Positions 10,325-22,414 are shown, counted from the first letter of the stretch. The stretch: 64,000 bases of DNA from Enterobacter sp. Cy-643 (GCF_011752815.1 NZ_VWWV01000002.1:1-64000), one strand, 5' to 3'. The notes: generated from the sequence alone by a model not told the origin. A program made the numbers and translations.

Positions 10325-10345
10325 ATGGTTGTACAATACAACCAT
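10325..10345. promoter_or_regulatory. Perfect inverted repeat, probable operator of the MarR/GNAT gene
   Basis: Arms ATGGTTGTA and TACAACCAT are exact reverse complements separated by CAA, centred 29 bases upstream of the MarR/GNAT start. On the minus strand a TTGACA (-35-like) lies just upstream and the palindrome covers the -10 region. The spacing and symmetry fit MarR dimer sites, suggesting negative autoregulation. Binding is inferred, not shown. Confidence 0.7.
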
Positions 10346-10402
10346 TCGATGACAGTATTTGTCAAGCACATGTCGTTAAGCAATGGGGCTTCAAAGCTAA
10401 AG

Positions 10403-10427
10403 AAAAAGGCCGCGAATGCGGCCTTTT
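10403..10427 (-). terminator. Rho-independent terminator of the pheST-ihfA transcript
   Basis: Hairpin with arms AAAAGGCCGC and GCGGCCTTTT around a GAAT loop, followed on the minus strand by a T-run. It lies directly downstream of the ihfA stop. Confidence 0.85.
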
Positions 10428-10438
10428 GTTAACTCAGG

Positions 10439-10738
10439 TTACTCGTCTTTTGGCGACGCGTTTTCAACCCGACTTTTTAGCTTCTGACCAGGTCGGAAGG
10501 TCACCACACGGCGCGCCGTAATGGGAATATCTTCACCGGTCTTCGGGTTGCGCCCGGGACGTTGGTTTTTATCGCGTAAGTCAAAATTACCAAAGCCCGA
10601 GAGTTTAACCTGCTCACCGTTTTCCAGAGCGCGACGGATCTCTTCGAAAAACAGCTCTACCAGCTCTTTGGCATCTCGTTTGCTAAGCCCAAGCTTATCA
10701 AACAGATATTCTGACATTTCAGCTTTTGTAAGCGCCAT
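10439..10738 (-). CDS. ihfA: Integration host factor subunit alpha
   Basis: 99 residues, the exact family length. HU/IHF signature [21 protein letters not shown], with the DNA-intercalating proline in the beta arm, and the [19 protein letters not shown]-terminus. With IhfB it bends DNA sharply at specific sites in recombination, replication and sigma-54 transcription. Only four bases separate it from pheT, so it is co-transcribed with pheST as in E. coli, possibly with its own internal promoter in pheT. Confidence 0.97.
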
Positions 10739-10742
10739 ACGT

Positions 10743-13130
10743 TCAATCCCTCAATGATGCCTGGAATCGCTCTTTTAATGCCTCTACACATTTTGCAACG
10801 GTAGCGGCCATCTCCTCTTCTTCGAGTGTACGGCCCGTATCCTGAAGGATAAGGCTTATGGCCAGGCTCTTGTAGCCATCGGCTACGCCCTTGCCACGGT
10901 ACACGTCAAATAAGTTTACGCCAACTACCTGATTTGCGCCAACTTTCTTACACTCGGCCAAAACATCTGCTGCCGGGACGTTTTCAGCCACCACAACAGC
11001 GATATCGCGGCGGTTTGCCGGGAAGCGAGAAACGTCCTGCGCCTCAGGCACCACGCGGTCTGCGAGCTTGCTCCACAGCACCTCGAACACCACCGTGCGG
11101 CCGTTAAGGTCCAGTTTACGCTCCAGCTCCGGGTGAACAACACCAATGAAACCAATGCATTCACCTGCTAAATAAATGGCAGCACTTTGCCCAGGATGCA
11201 AGGCCGGATTTGCCTGCGCTCTGAATTCGATGTCTGAAAGTTTACCGGTAAGGGCCAGAACGGACTCCAGATCGCCTTTCAGATCATAGAAGTCAACGGT
11301 GTTGCGCGCCAGATCCCAGTGTTCTTCATAGCGGTTGCCGCAGATAGCCCCCGCCAGCATAAGATCCTGACGAATCCCAAGGTCTGCCTGAGTATCAGGC
11401 ACAAAGCGCAGGCCAGATTCGAAAATACGCACGCGGCTTTGCTGGCGATTCTGGTTATAAACCACGGTTGTCAGCAGGCCACTCCACAGCGACAGACGCA
11501 TGGCGGACATGTCGGTAGAGATAGGATTAGGAAGAATCAGATTTTCTTCGCCCGGGTGCAGAAGCTGCTGAATTTTCGGGTCGACGAAGCTGTAGGTAAT
11601 AACTTCCTGGTAACCTTTGTCCACCAGCATGGTTTTCACGCGCTTCAGTGAAAGGTCAGCTTCGCGATGGGTACCCATCACCAGACCTGCCTGTACCGGG
11701 CTGTTTGGAATACTGTTGTAGCCGTAAACGCGGGCCACTTCTTCCACCAGATCTTCTTCAATTTCCATGTCGAAACGCCAGCTTGGCGCCACGGCAGTCC
11801 ACTGCGCCTGACCTTCGGTCACTTCGCAGCCCAGTCGACGCAGAATATCGCTGACCTGAGCATCTTCGATATGGTGACCGATCAGACGGTCCAGTTTGCT
11901 GCGACGAAGGGTAATCGTGGCGCGCTCAGGAAGGTGCACTTCACTTGTAACATCGATAACCGGGCCTGCTTCACCGCCGCAAATATCTACCAGCAGGCGA
12001 GTCGCTCGTTCCATCGCTTTGTACTGCAGCGCAGGATCGACGCCGCGCTCATAGCGGTGGGAAGCATCGGTATGCAGGCCATGACGGCGCGCGCGACCGG
12101 TGATGGACAGCGGGCTGAAGAAGGCACATTCCAGCAGTACATTCTGCGTTTCGTCGTTAACACCTGAATGCTCGCCGCCGAAGATACCGCCCATGGCCAG
12201 CGCTTTATTGTGGTCCGCAATGACCAGAGTGTCGGCATTCAGCTTCGCTTCGCTGCCGTCCAGCAGGACCAGGGTTTCGCCCTCTTCCGCCATACGCACC
12301 ACGATCCCGCCTTCAATGCGGTTAAGGTCGAAGGCGTGCATCGGCTGGCCAAGCTCCAGCAGCACATAGTTGGTTACGTCAACCACCGCATCGATGGAAC
12401 GGATGCCGCAGCGACGCAGCTTCTCTTTCATCCACAGCGGCGTGGGCGCCTTAACATTGATGCCTTTCACAACGCGGCCCAGGTAGCGCGGGCAAGCCTC
12501 TGCGGCGTCTACGCGAATAGGCAGCGTGTCATTGATAGTCGCGGCAACGGCGGCAATTTCTGGCTCAGCCAACGGGAGCTTGTTCACCACCGCCACATCG
12601 CGAGCTACGCCGATAATACCGAGGCAGTCCGCACGGTTTGGCGTGACGCTGATTTCAATGGTGTTGTCGTCCAGCTTCAGGTATTCGCGAATGTCGGTGC
12701 CGATTGGCGCGTCCGCAGGCAGCTCGATAATACCGTTATGATCGTCGGAAATACCCAGCTCGGAGAAGGAGCACAGCATTCCTTCGGACGGTTCGCCGCG
12801 CAGTTTGGCCGCTTTGATTTTGAAATCACCCGGCAGCACGGCACCGACCGTCGCCACGGCGACCTTCAGGCCCTGACGGCAGTTTGGTGCGCCGCAGACG
12901 ATATCCAGCAGGCGATCGCCACCGACGTTAACTTTTGTTACGCGCAGTTTGTCGGCGTTCGGGTGCTGGCCGCACTCGACCACTTCCCCGACCACAACGC
13001 CGTGGAAAGCGCCCGCCACGGCATCAACGCCATCCACTTCAAGACCGGCCATGGTTATCTGGCTGGAAAGTTCGTCACTGCTATTGGCTGGGTTTACCCA
13101 TTCGCGTAACCAGAGTTCACTGAATTTCAT
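10743..13130 (-). CDS. pheT: Phenylalanine-tRNA ligase beta subunit
   Basis: 795 residues, the E. coli length. The N-terminal tRNA-binding (EMAP/OB) domain, B3/B4 editing domain ([20 protein letters not shown]), B5 domain, catalytic-like core ([28 protein letters not shown]) and C-terminal ferredoxin-like anticodon-binding domain ([15 protein letters not shown]) are all present in order. It forms an alpha2beta2 enzyme with PheS and carries the editing site that clears Tyr-tRNAPhe. It lies 14 bases after pheS. Confidence 0.98.
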
Positions 13131-13144
13131 TGGATATCCCGCCT

Positions 13145-14307
<1,163 letters not shown>

Positions 14308-14346
14308 GCTTGCAGTTACCTTATTTTGACAAATTTCGCTTTGGCT

Positions 14347-14375
14347 ATTGAACGAGCTGCGGCGTTGAAAGTCAA
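14347..14375 (-). promoter_or_regulatory. Probable sigma-70 promoter of pheM-pheST-ihfA
   Basis: On the minus strand TTGACT (14370-14375) and TTCAAT (14347-14352) are separated by 17 bases, about 40 bases before the pheM start. The match is moderate at -10 but spacing and position are right. Confidence 0.6.
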
Positions 14376-14390
14376 TAAATTGATTGTGTT

Positions 14391-14516
14391 ATGCCCTAAT
14401 AATTCGATTTGTAGTAAGGCGACAAGCTCGATTATCCCCGGGAGCTTACTTAAGTAAGTGACTGGGATCAGCGAGTGCAGTTAACGCAGCTACAGATTGA
14501 AGTATGACGGGTATAA
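14391..14516. repeat. Dispersed enterobacterial intergenic repeat with terminal inverted repeats
   Basis: About 125 bases between rplT and pheM. The ends are imperfect inverted repeats (AATTCGATTTGTAG at 14401 against ACTTCAATCTGTAG read from 14503 on the other strand, 11 of 14 alike), and a perfect palindrome CTTACTTAAGTAAG sits inside. I recall near-identical elements (ending CCCGTCATACTTCAA) scattered between genes in many Enterobacterales genomes. It has no coding capacity and looks like a MITE-type or structured RNA repeat. Confidence 0.7.
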
Positions 14517-14519
14517 ATT

Positions 14520-14545
14520 AAAAGAGGGAGCAAGCTCCCTCTTAA
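14520..14545 (-). terminator. Terminator downstream of rplT
   Basis: Hairpin arms AAGAGGGA/TCCCTCTT with a six-base loop; on the minus strand it follows the rplT stop by 7 bases and is trailed by T-rich sequence. Confidence 0.8.
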
Positions 14546-14552
14546 AACTGGC

Positions 14553-14912
<360 letters not shown>

Positions 14913-14953
14913 GCTCTCCTGTTTCTATTCTGAATTAATTAAAAAAAGTTTAC

Positions 14954-15172
<219 letters not shown>

Positions 15173-15242
15173 TTAATAAAACGAACCAGTAGGCGAACAA
15201 AACCCGCGAGGCCGAAGCCCCGCGGTCTGTTACTTGATGGCC

Positions 15243-15788
<546 letters not shown>

Positions 15789-17717
15789 TTATTCCTCCAG
15801 TTGATGAAGATTGCGGCTGCGAATTTCTTGCTGCAGCTTTTCAATCAATTCGTTGACGTCCATGCTCCCCAGGTCTTTGCCGCGGCGGGTACGAACGGCA
15901 ACTTTGCCTGCTTCGACCTCTTTATCGCCACAAACCAGCATATAAGGGACACGACGTAACGTGTGTTCACGGATTTTAAAGCCTATCTTCTCATTTCTCA
16001 AGTCTGCTTTTACGCGAATGCCCGCATTTTGGAGTTTACGAGTCAATTCGTTAACGTATTCTGCCTGGCCGTCGGTGATATTCATCACCACCGCCTGCAC
16101 TGGAGCAAGCCAGGTTGGGAAGAAACCAGCAAACTCTTCGGTCAGAATACCGATAAAGCGTTCCATCGAACCTAAAATGGCGCGGTGAATCATTACCGGC
16201 ACCAAACGCTCGTTATTTTCGCCAATATAGGAGGCGTTCAAGCGGGTTGGCAGGGAGAAGTCAAGCTGAACGGTACCGCACTGCCATGCACGATCCAGGC
16301 AGTCATACAGCGTGAACTCAATTTTCGGGCCGTAGAATGCACCTTCACCCGGCTGATAGTCAAACGGGATATTGTTTTCCTGCAGCGCAACGGCCAGATC
16401 CGCTTCCGCGCGATCCCACATTTCATCGCTGCCGATGCGTTTTTCCGGACGGGTAGACAGTTTCACCACGATTTTCTCAAAACCGAAAGTGCTGTACACG
16501 TCGTATACCATGCGGATACAGCTGTTTACTTCGTCGCGAATCTGTTCTTCAGTACAGAAGACGTGGGCGTCATCCTGAGTAAAGCCGCGTACGCGCATCA
16601 GGCCATGCAGCGCGCCCGAAGGCTCATTGCGGTGGCAACTACCAAACTCCGCCATACGCAGCGGCAGGTCGCGGTAGGACTTCAGGCCCTGGTTGAAGAT
16701 CTGTACGTGGCCCGGGCAGTTCATCGGTTTGATGCAGTATTCACGGTTCTCGGAAGAGGTGGTGAACATGGCGTCTTTGTAGTTGTCCCAGTGACCCGTT
16801 TTTTCCCACAGAACGCGGTCCATCATGAACGGACCTTTTACTTCCTGGTACTGGTACTCTTTCAGCTTGGAACGGACGAACACTTCCAGTTCGCGGAAAA
16901 TAGTCCAGCCGTCGTTATGCCAGAACACCATACCCGGCGCTTCTTCCTGCATATGGTACAGGTCAAGCTGCTTGCCGATTTTGCGGTGATCGCGTTTGGA
17001 CGCTTCTTCCAGACGCTGCAGATAAGCATTCAGCTGCTTTTTGTCCGCCCAGGCGGTACCGTAGATACGCTGCAGCATTTTGTTATTGCTGTCACCGCGC
17101 CAGTATGCGCCGGAAGTTTTCTGCAGCTTGAAGTGATGGCAGAAACGCATATTCGGCACGTGTGGCCCGCGGCACATATCCACGTACTCTTCATGATGAT
17201 ACAAACCTGGTTTGTCATCATGGCTAATGTTTTCATCAAGAATAGCAACTTTATAGTTCTCACCGCGGTTGACGAAAGTCTCACGCGCTTCCTGCCAGCT
17301 CACCTTTTTCTTGATAACGTCGTAATCTTTCTCGGCCAGCTCGTGCATACGCTTCTCGAGCAGCTCAAGATCTTCCTGCGTCAGGGTGTGGTCCAGATCA
17401 ACGTCGTAGTAGAAACCGTTGTCGATAACCGGGCCGATCGCCATTTTGGTATGCGGCCACAGCTGCTTGATGGCATGGCCGAGCAGGTGAGCACAAGAGT
17501 GGCGCAGAATTTCCAGACCCGCTTCGTCTTTCGCGGTGATAATGGCCAGCTTCGCGTCGTTTTCGATAATATCGGAAGCATCAACCAGTTCACCGTCTAC
17601 GCGGCCAGCGATACAGGCTTTGGCAAGACCTGGACCGATATCCAGCGCAACGTCCATTGGGCTAACGGGTTTGTCGTAATGGCGTTGGCTGCCATCAGGA
17701 AGAGTAATAACAGGCAT
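15789..17717 (-). CDS. thrS: Threonine-tRNA ligase
   Basis: 642 residues, as in E. coli. In order: TGS domain (1-60), the editing domain with the [10 protein letters not shown] metal-type motif (HxxxH) near residue 73, the class II core with Zn-ligand segment NCPGHVQIF, motif 2 [20 protein letters not shown], motif 3 [13 protein letters not shown], and a C-terminal anticodon-binding domain. It charges tRNAThr and edits Ser-tRNAThr. It also represses its own mRNA through a tRNA-like leader, which is present upstream. Confidence 0.98.
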   Translation of the reverse strand: MPVITLPDGSQRHYDKPVSPMDVALDIGPGLAKACIAGRVDGELVDASDIIENDAKLAIITAKDEAGLEILRHSCAHLLGHAIKQLWPHTKMAIGPVIDNGFYYDVDLDHTLTQEDLELLEKRMHELAEKDYDVIKKKVSWQEARETFVNRGENYKVAILDENISHDDKPGLYHHEEYVDMCRGPHVPNMRFCHHFKLQKTSGAYWRGDSNNKMLQRIYGTAWADKKQLNAYLQRLEEASKRDHRKIGKQLDLYHMQEEAPGMVFWHNDGWTIFRELEVFVRSKLKEYQYQEVKGPFMMDRVLWEKTGHWDNYKDAMFTTSSENREYCIKPMNCPGHVQIFNQGLKSYRDLPLRMAEFGSCHRNEPSGALHGLMRVRGFTQDDAHVFCTEEQIRDEVNSCIRMVYDVYSTFGFEKIVVKLSTRPEKRIGSDEMWDRAEADLAVALQENNIPFDYQPGEGAFYGPKIEFTLYDCLDRAWQCGTVQLDFSLPTRLNASYIGENNERLVPVMIHRAILGSMERFIGILTEEFAGFFPTWLAPVQAVVMNITDGQAEYVNELTRKLQNAGIRVKADLRNEKIGFKIREHTLRRVPYMLVCGDKEVEAGKVAVRTRRGKDLGSMDVNELIEKLQQEIRSRNLHQLEE

Positions 17718-17730
17718 GTTAAGTCCTTAT

Positions 17731-17767
17731 CTGCAGTGGTGACCCACACGAAAGATCACATACAGTA
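17731..17767 (-). promoter_or_regulatory. thrS translational operator, tRNAThr anticodon-arm mimic
   Basis: On the minus strand, GTGATC pairs with GGTCAC around the loop TTTCGTGTG, which contains the threonine anticodon CGT, 30-50 bases before the thrS ATG. Sequence and position match the domain 2 operator of E. coli thrS, where ThrRS binds and blocks ribosome entry. Confidence 0.85.
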
Positions 17768-17975
17768 GAGAAATTGGATTTAGAACAACTCGTTGCGTAA
17801 CCATTTGACCAACAATCGCCGAATTGGTACGCAGTCCGGTGTACAAATGAAAAATGGCATCACTGCCATCTCACTTGAAGTACTGATGGTAACACTAACG
17901 TAAAGGGGAATACATCCCTTGTTGCCACGAACGAAATTGATAAATAAGGCCATCGCCCGCCCTTTTCAAGGCGCG

Positions 17976-18230
17976 TTATGCCGCTTTGTCTTTCTCTTCC
18001 ACCAGCACCAGCGGGCATTTTCTTACCTTACAAGCCTGAGAGTAAGCCAGCTCACATACCGCACAAAGATCTCTTAATTCCGACTCATATTCGTATTCCA
18101 TAAAATAGCGAAAGGTCCCGCCGCCGGACTCAGTGCGCCAGAATCGCTGCGGCTCCAGAATTTCATCAAGCTGCCTGAAGGTCAGGGCTGAAGGGTTATG
18201 AAACCCCACTCGTACGCGATAGATAGTCAT
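17976..18230 (-). CDS. Small Cys-rich protein of unknown function
   Basis: 84 residues, no signal peptide or membrane segment. The C-terminal third has four cysteines (56, 59, 67, 72) in a CxxC...C....C arrangement that could bind a metal; the N-terminal half is soluble with the segment GFHNPSALTFRQLDEI. I do not recognise a family. It lies alone between thrS and ydiY on the same strand, with a poor ribosome site before its ATG. Codon use looks ordinary for the window. Real gene likely, function unknown. Confidence 0.55.
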   Translation of the reverse strand: MTIYRVRVGFHNPSALTFRQLDEILEPQRFWRTESGGGTFRYFMEYEYESELRDLCAVCELAYSQACKVRKCPLVLVEEKDKAA

Positions 18231-18326
18231 GCACGATTATTCTCAGGCCGCGATGCGTTTTGCCAGGTGGTTTTGGTTCTCAAAAGGATAGGAAAAAACG
18301 AAGAGTGGGCGCACGAGGAAAAAACA

Positions 18327-18347
18327 AAGCCGGATATTGTCCGGCTT
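18327..18347 (-). terminator. Terminator downstream of ydiY
   Basis: Hairpin arms AAGCCGGA/TCCGGCTT with a five-base loop, followed on the minus strand by a T-rich run, 8 bases after the ydiY stop. Confidence 0.85.
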
Positions 18348-18354
18348 CTTAATC

Positions 18355-19113
18355 TTACATTTTATACCCGAGCGTAATTTGCGTACGTCTGTCGGTATGG
18401 TTTGGTGCAGTAGACGGCGGATCGGAGTTCCAGGTCACGTTATAGCCTACTTTCAGGCCAAAGTGCTCACTGATAGCCACATCCAGCGCCGTTTCGGAGT
18501 TCACCGTGGTGTCGTCACTGCCCAGCACGGACACGCCCTGAATAAACTTAGCGTTGTCGGTCAGCTGCCAGTTGTAAGTCGCAGACGCGTAGCCCAGCGC
18601 CTGAGTCTCGTTTTTACCATCGGTAAATTCGTCATAACGCACACCTGGACCGAATTCCACACGCAGGCTGTGAACCGGGCCGTTCAGCAACTGACGACCA
18701 TAACCCGCGGTGAAGACATCGCGCGCATGGTAGCCGTTGTATCGGTCAGTCAACCAGCTTGCCTGACCAAAGATATAGTCATAGTCAGTCATGTTGTAAC
18801 GACCACGCCCACCCGCTGAGTATTTCTCAGAAGAGCGCACATCGTTGGAGGAGGTGTTACTGGCGGTACCCCAAATAGACCAGGCGGTAGCCGTGTTGTA
18901 CCAGGTCATATTGGTGTTAGCAGTCAAGTTGGAACTTTTGGTATTGCCTGCCTGCGCAAGATAGCCTGCGTTCAGATTACCTTCGAAGGGTTTCTTCGCG
19001 GTAGTCGGGTCATCCATGACAGTAAATACTGAGTCATCTGCCACTGCGAAATGGCTAAAGAACGCTCCACCGGTGAGTAAAAGCGCAACCGGCACTGTCT
19101 TTAAAAGCTTCAT
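18355..19113 (-). CDS. ydiY: Acid-inducible putative outer membrane protein YdiY (DUF481)
   Basis: 252 residues, the E. coli length. Signal peptide of about 25 residues ending near FAVADD. The mature part has alternating polar/hydrophobic beta strands (NLNAGYLAQAGNTKSSNLTAN, GRGRYNMTDYDYIFGQASW) and ends in TQITLGYKM, consistent with a DUF481 beta barrel in the outer membrane. Function is not established. It is transcribed away from pfkB across a 290-base gap. Confidence 0.9.
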   Translation of the reverse strand: MKLLKTVPVALLLTGGAFFSHFAVADDSVFTVMDDPTTAKKPFEGNLNAGYLAQAGNTKSSNLTANTNMTWYNTATAWSIWGTASNTSSNDVRSSEKYSAGGRGRYNMTDYDYIFGQASWLTDRYNGYHARDVFTAGYGRQLLNGPVHSLRVEFGPGVRYDEFTDGKNETQALGYASATYNWQLTDNAKFIQGVSVLGSDDTTVNSETALDVAISEHFGLKVGYNVTWNSDPPSTAPNHTDRRTQITLGYKM

Positions 19114-19404
19114 TTATTAATCCGTACAACACAAAAAAGAAACCATTAAGGTTCCGGAATCTTTCCTCGGGATCAAATCGAAGCCGCCCCGGAAAGGTTA
19201 CAAATTATAAAAACTCCGCAATAACATAGCAATGGATTCTTGTTTCATTTTTTGTATAAGAGAGCTCTTAAAATATCTTTATTTTCATAAGGATACGAAG
19301 GTTATGGTTTTTGGATAATCATTCGATAAATCATGATTTTAATTAACATTTCACTTCCCGCTTCGGTGCTACGCTTTAGGACAATGGCTAAAAAAGGAGG
19401 AGAC

Positions 19405-20334
19405 ATGACCGCTATTTTTACACTCACCCTCGCCCCTTCCCTCGACAGCGCCACCGTCACGGCGCAAATCTATCCTGAAGGGAAACTTCGCTGCACCTCG
19501 CCCATCTTTGAACCCGGCGGCGGCGGTATAAACGTTGCCCGTGCCATTGTCCATTTGGGGGGACACGCCACGGCGATATTTCCGGTTGGCGGCGCGACTG
19601 GCCAGCACCTTCGCGATCTGCTGCTTGAAGAACATGTCACCGTGGATACCGTGGAAGCGAAAGACTGGACCCGCCAGAACCTGCATGTTCATACCGAATC
19701 TACCGGCGAGCAATATCGATTCGTGATGCCTGGCGCCTCGCTGACAGATAATGAATTCCTGCAACTGGAACAAAAAGCCCTCGCTATTCATCGCGGCGAT
19801 ATCCTGGCGATCAGCGGGAGCCTGCCGCCAGGCGTTGGCCTTAACAAGCTTTGCCATCTGGTAAAAACGGCTCAGGAAAAAGGCATCCGCTGCATTGTGG
19901 ACAGCTCTGGAGAGGCACTGAAAGCCACACTCGCGTTAGGCAACATCGAACTGGTGAAGCCAAACCAAAAAGAACTGAGTGCCTTAGTTCAGCGTGAACT
20001 CACCCAGCCTGACGACGTGCGAGCCGCAGCGCAGCATCTTGTTGATAGCGGTCAGGCAAAACGCGTCGTGGTTTCTTTGGGAGCACAGGGAGCCCTGGCG
20101 GTCGATGCCCACGAATGCGTGCACGTTGTGCCGCCGCCGGTCAAAAGCCAAAGCACCGTCGGCGCCGGAGATAGCATGGTTGGTGCCATGACGATCAAGC
20201 TTGCGGAAAATGCGCCGCTGCTGGATATCGTTCGCTATGGCGTAGCCGCGGGGAGTGCCGCAACGCTGAACAAAGGCACTCGCCTCTGCTCGCTGGAAAA
20301 TACGCAGAAAATCTACGCCTGGCTACAAGGCTAA
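19405..20334 (+). CDS. pfkB: 6-phosphofructokinase II
   Basis: 309 residues from ATG at 19405, preceded by AGGAGG; an earlier ATG at 19333 adds residues with no family match. PfkB/ribokinase fold: FEPGGGGINVARAIVHLGG near residue 40, and the ATP/catalytic motif STVGAGDSMVGAM near residue 250 containing the catalytic Asp. It phosphorylates fructose 6-phosphate in glycolysis as the minor isozyme. Same place as in E. coli, followed by ydiZ. Confidence 0.97.
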   Translation: MTAIFTLTLAPSLDSATVTAQIYPEGKLRCTSPIFEPGGGGINVARAIVHLGGHATAIFPVGGATGQHLRDLLLEEHVTVDTVEAKDWTRQNLHVHTESTGEQYRFVMPGASLTDNEFLQLEQKALAIHRGDILAISGSLPPGVGLNKLCHLVKTAQEKGIRCIVDSSGEALKATLALGNIELVKPNQKELSALVQRELTQPDDVRAAAQHLVDSGQAKRVVVSLGAQGALAVDAHECVHVVPPPVKSQSTVGAGDSMVGAMTIKLAENAPLLDIVRYGVAAGSAATLNKGTRLCSLENTQKIYAWLQG

Positions 20335-20433
20335 CGTTTCGTTGCAGAATTGGCAGGCTGCCGCTGGGCGAAAATATCGCCATTCCAGCGGCATGAACTA
20401 TGCTAAAACCTTCAGGATAACAACGGGGTGACT

Positions 20434-20715
20434 ATGAGTGATGTTGAACGCTATGTAATAACGGTGCAATTTGAGGAACAAAGTCTGACCGACATCAACG
20501 AACTGAATAACCAGCTCACCCGCGGCGGCTTTACCCTCACGCTCGCCGACGATAAGGGCAAAATTCACGAGCTTGGCCCGGGCAGTTTCGGGCTAATCAG
20601 CGCACTTGATGTACAAGAAGTTGAAGCGCTGGCCAAAGGGCTGGGAAGCGTAGCGCTTGGCACGGAGCCTGATGTCGTCGTTACCCGCTGGGAAATCTGG
20701 CAGAAACAAAAGTAA
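20434..20715 (+). CDS. ydiZ: Conserved small protein YdiZ
   Basis: 93 residues from ATG at 20434, which has a GGGGTG ribosome site seven bases upstream; GTG at 20428 would add two residues. No signal peptide or membrane segment. Similar in size and context to E. coli YdiZ (about 96 residues), of unknown function. It lies about 100 bases downstream of pfkB with no evident terminator between, so it may be co-transcribed. Confidence 0.82.
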   Translation: MSDVERYVITVQFEEQSLTDINELNNQLTRGGFTLTLADDKGKIHELGPGSFGLISALDVQEVEALAKGLGSVALGTEPDVVVTRWEIWQKQK

Positions 20716-20813
20716 GTACTGGCCGGGGTTGTGCGTCAGCGCGTGTTTTTGGCCGGCAAACGGCGATAAGCTATTGATTGCAGTGTCTACCAGCAAACCT
20801 GGGGAGAAAAGTC

Positions 20814-21674
20814 ATGTGGCAAGCCATCCGTCATTTGTTAAGCGAGCAGTTAGGCGAAGCAGAGATTGAACAGCGCACTGAGCTACCCGGCGGCGAAATT
20901 CACGCGGCATGGCATATTCGTTATGCCGGCCACGAGATCTTCGTCAAGTGTGACGAGCGCGAAATGCTGCCCATCTTCACGGCAGAAGCCGACCAGCTGG
21001 AACTGCTGTCGCGCAGTAAAACCGTCAGAGTACCGAAAGTCTGGGCACTCGGCAGCGACAGAGATTACAGCTTCTTGCTGCTGGAATATCTGCCTTCTAA
21101 ACCCCTCGATGCCCATAACGCGTTTCTGCTCGGTCAGCAGTTAGCCCGGCTTCATCAATGGAGCGACCAGCCGCAGTTCGGTCTGGACTTCGACAACGAT
21201 CTCTCTACCACACCGCAACCCAACGCCTGGCAGCGACGCTGGTCAACCTTTTTTGCCGAGCAGCGCATTGGCTGGCAGCTGGAAATGGCGGCGGAAAAAG
21301 GCATCGACTATGGCGATATTGATTTGATCGTTGATTTTGTCCAGCAGGCGCTGGCCTCTCATCAGCCTCAACCTTCTCTGCTGCACGGCGATCTCTGGTC
21401 AGGTAACTGCGCCCTCGGGCCTGACGGACCCTTTATTTACGACCCTGCCTGCTACTGGGGTGACCGCGAATGCGACCTGGCCATGCTGCCGCTGCACAAC
21501 GACCAGCCGCCGCAAATTTACGACGGCTATCAGTCCGTGTCACCGCTGCCAACAGGCTTTCTCGACCGCCAGCCTGTTTACCAACTTTATACTCTGCTCA
21601 ACCGGGCGATTCTGTTCGGCGGGCAGCACCTCGTGACGGCGCAAAAAGCGCTGGAGAAAGTGTTAGCGGCCTGA
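20814..21674 (+). CDS. yniA: Fructosamine/ketosamine kinase family protein YniA
   Basis: 286 residues from ATG at 20814 with GGGGAG upstream; same length as E. coli YniA. Protein-kinase-like fold: nucleotide-binding ELPGGEIHAAWHIRY, catalytic HGDLWSGNC and metal-binding YDPACYWGDRECDLAM. Family members phosphorylate fructosamine-type glycation adducts so that proteins can be deglycated; the substrate of the bacterial YniA branch is unclear. Confidence 0.92.
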   Translation: MWQAIRHLLSEQLGEAEIEQRTELPGGEIHAAWHIRYAGHEIFVKCDEREMLPIFTAEADQLELLSRSKTVRVPKVWALGSDRDYSFLLLEYLPSKPLDAHNAFLLGQQLARLHQWSDQPQFGLDFDNDLSTTPQPNAWQRRWSTFFAEQRIGWQLEMAAEKGIDYGDIDLIVDFVQQALASHQPQPSLLHGDLWSGNCALGPDGPFIYDPACYWGDRECDLAMLPLHNDQPPQIYDGYQSVSPLPTGFLDRQPVYQLYTLLNRAILFGGQHLVTAQKALEKVLAA

Positions 21675-21680
21675 AAAGCA

Positions 21681-21702
21681 GGCCACCCGGGACAGGGTGG
21701 CC
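21681..21702. terminator. Hairpin between convergent yniA and yniB
   Basis: Arms GGCCACCC/GGGTGGCC with a six-base loop, T-rich on the plus side (CGTTATTTTAT). It probably ends both transcripts. Confidence 0.75.
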
Positions 21703-21709
21703 CGTTATT

Positions 21710-22246
21710 TTATAAAAAGCCGAGCAGCTTGAAGAAGAAATAGCCCACGACGATGACAATCACCGGCAGGACATAAAGCGGGAAAATCTGCAGTAAGATC
21801 GTGTGATGAGGCACAACCACTTTCGCATCGAGCTGCGCTTTGCTGAGTCCATCCGCCCCTTTCGCCTGCTCAAGAATCAGCTGATCCTGCACGCCCTCGC
21901 GCAGAAATTTTGCCTGGCGGCTCATGCGAGCTCCGGAATCCTGCAGCGCAAGGCCGATGAAAATCAGCGCAAATATCAGCCAAAAGAAGATGTTCACCTG
22001 GCCGCTAAAATCCGGCAGCGGTGAGTTGTACCAGAAGAGATTTAGAAACGGCGTATTGAAACGCATCATCTCAATCATCACGTGGGCGAAATCCATCATT
22101 ACGGCGTCAATGCCCGGCTGTTTTTCACTGTGCTGATACATAAACTTCAGGACGGAAATTACCGTCGACAGCAGCGCCGGGATAAAAATAATCCAGCCTG
22201 CCACGCGCTTTAAAATCGCAATGCGTCCAGCTTGTTGATACGTCAT
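21710..22246 (-). CDS. yniB: Inner membrane protein YniB
   Basis: 178 residues, as in E. coli. Three hydrophobic segments: about residues 17-37, 85-103 and 150-175, with a long polar loop (RMSRQAKFLREGVQDQ) between the last two. Function unknown. It is convergent with yniA. Confidence 0.9.
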   Translation of the reverse strand: MTYQQAGRIAILKRVAGWIIFIPALLSTVISVLKFMYQHSEKQPGIDAVMMDFAHVMIEMMRFNTPFLNLFWYNSPLPDFSGQVNIFFWLIFALIFIGLALQDSGARMSRQAKFLREGVQDQLILEQAKGADGLSKAQLDAKVVVPHHTILLQIFPLYVLPVIVIVVGYFFFKLLGFL

Positions 22247-22414
22247 GCACTCCCCTTTATTAGGACGTAACGTTATACGCTCAAAGTCTACCCTGTGTGG
22301 CGCTATTTCGCCTGAGCTTTGCGGGCTAAATTCGCAAAAGCGGTAGCTTCGGGCTTCGTTTCCGGCTAAAGATACACAAACATTCTATTTTGACGAACAG
22401 AAAGGAGTCATTTT

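Noticed and set aside
12168-13109. 313-codon frame on the plus strand within pheT
   Set aside because: Antisense shadow of pheT.
16185-17768. 527-codon open frame on the plus strand across thrS
   Set aside because: It is an antisense shadow of the well-supported thrS gene, lacks family similarity and has no sensible ribosome site.
19333-19404. Earlier ATG for pfkB
   Set aside because: Adds 24 residues absent from the family; AGGAGG precedes the later ATG.
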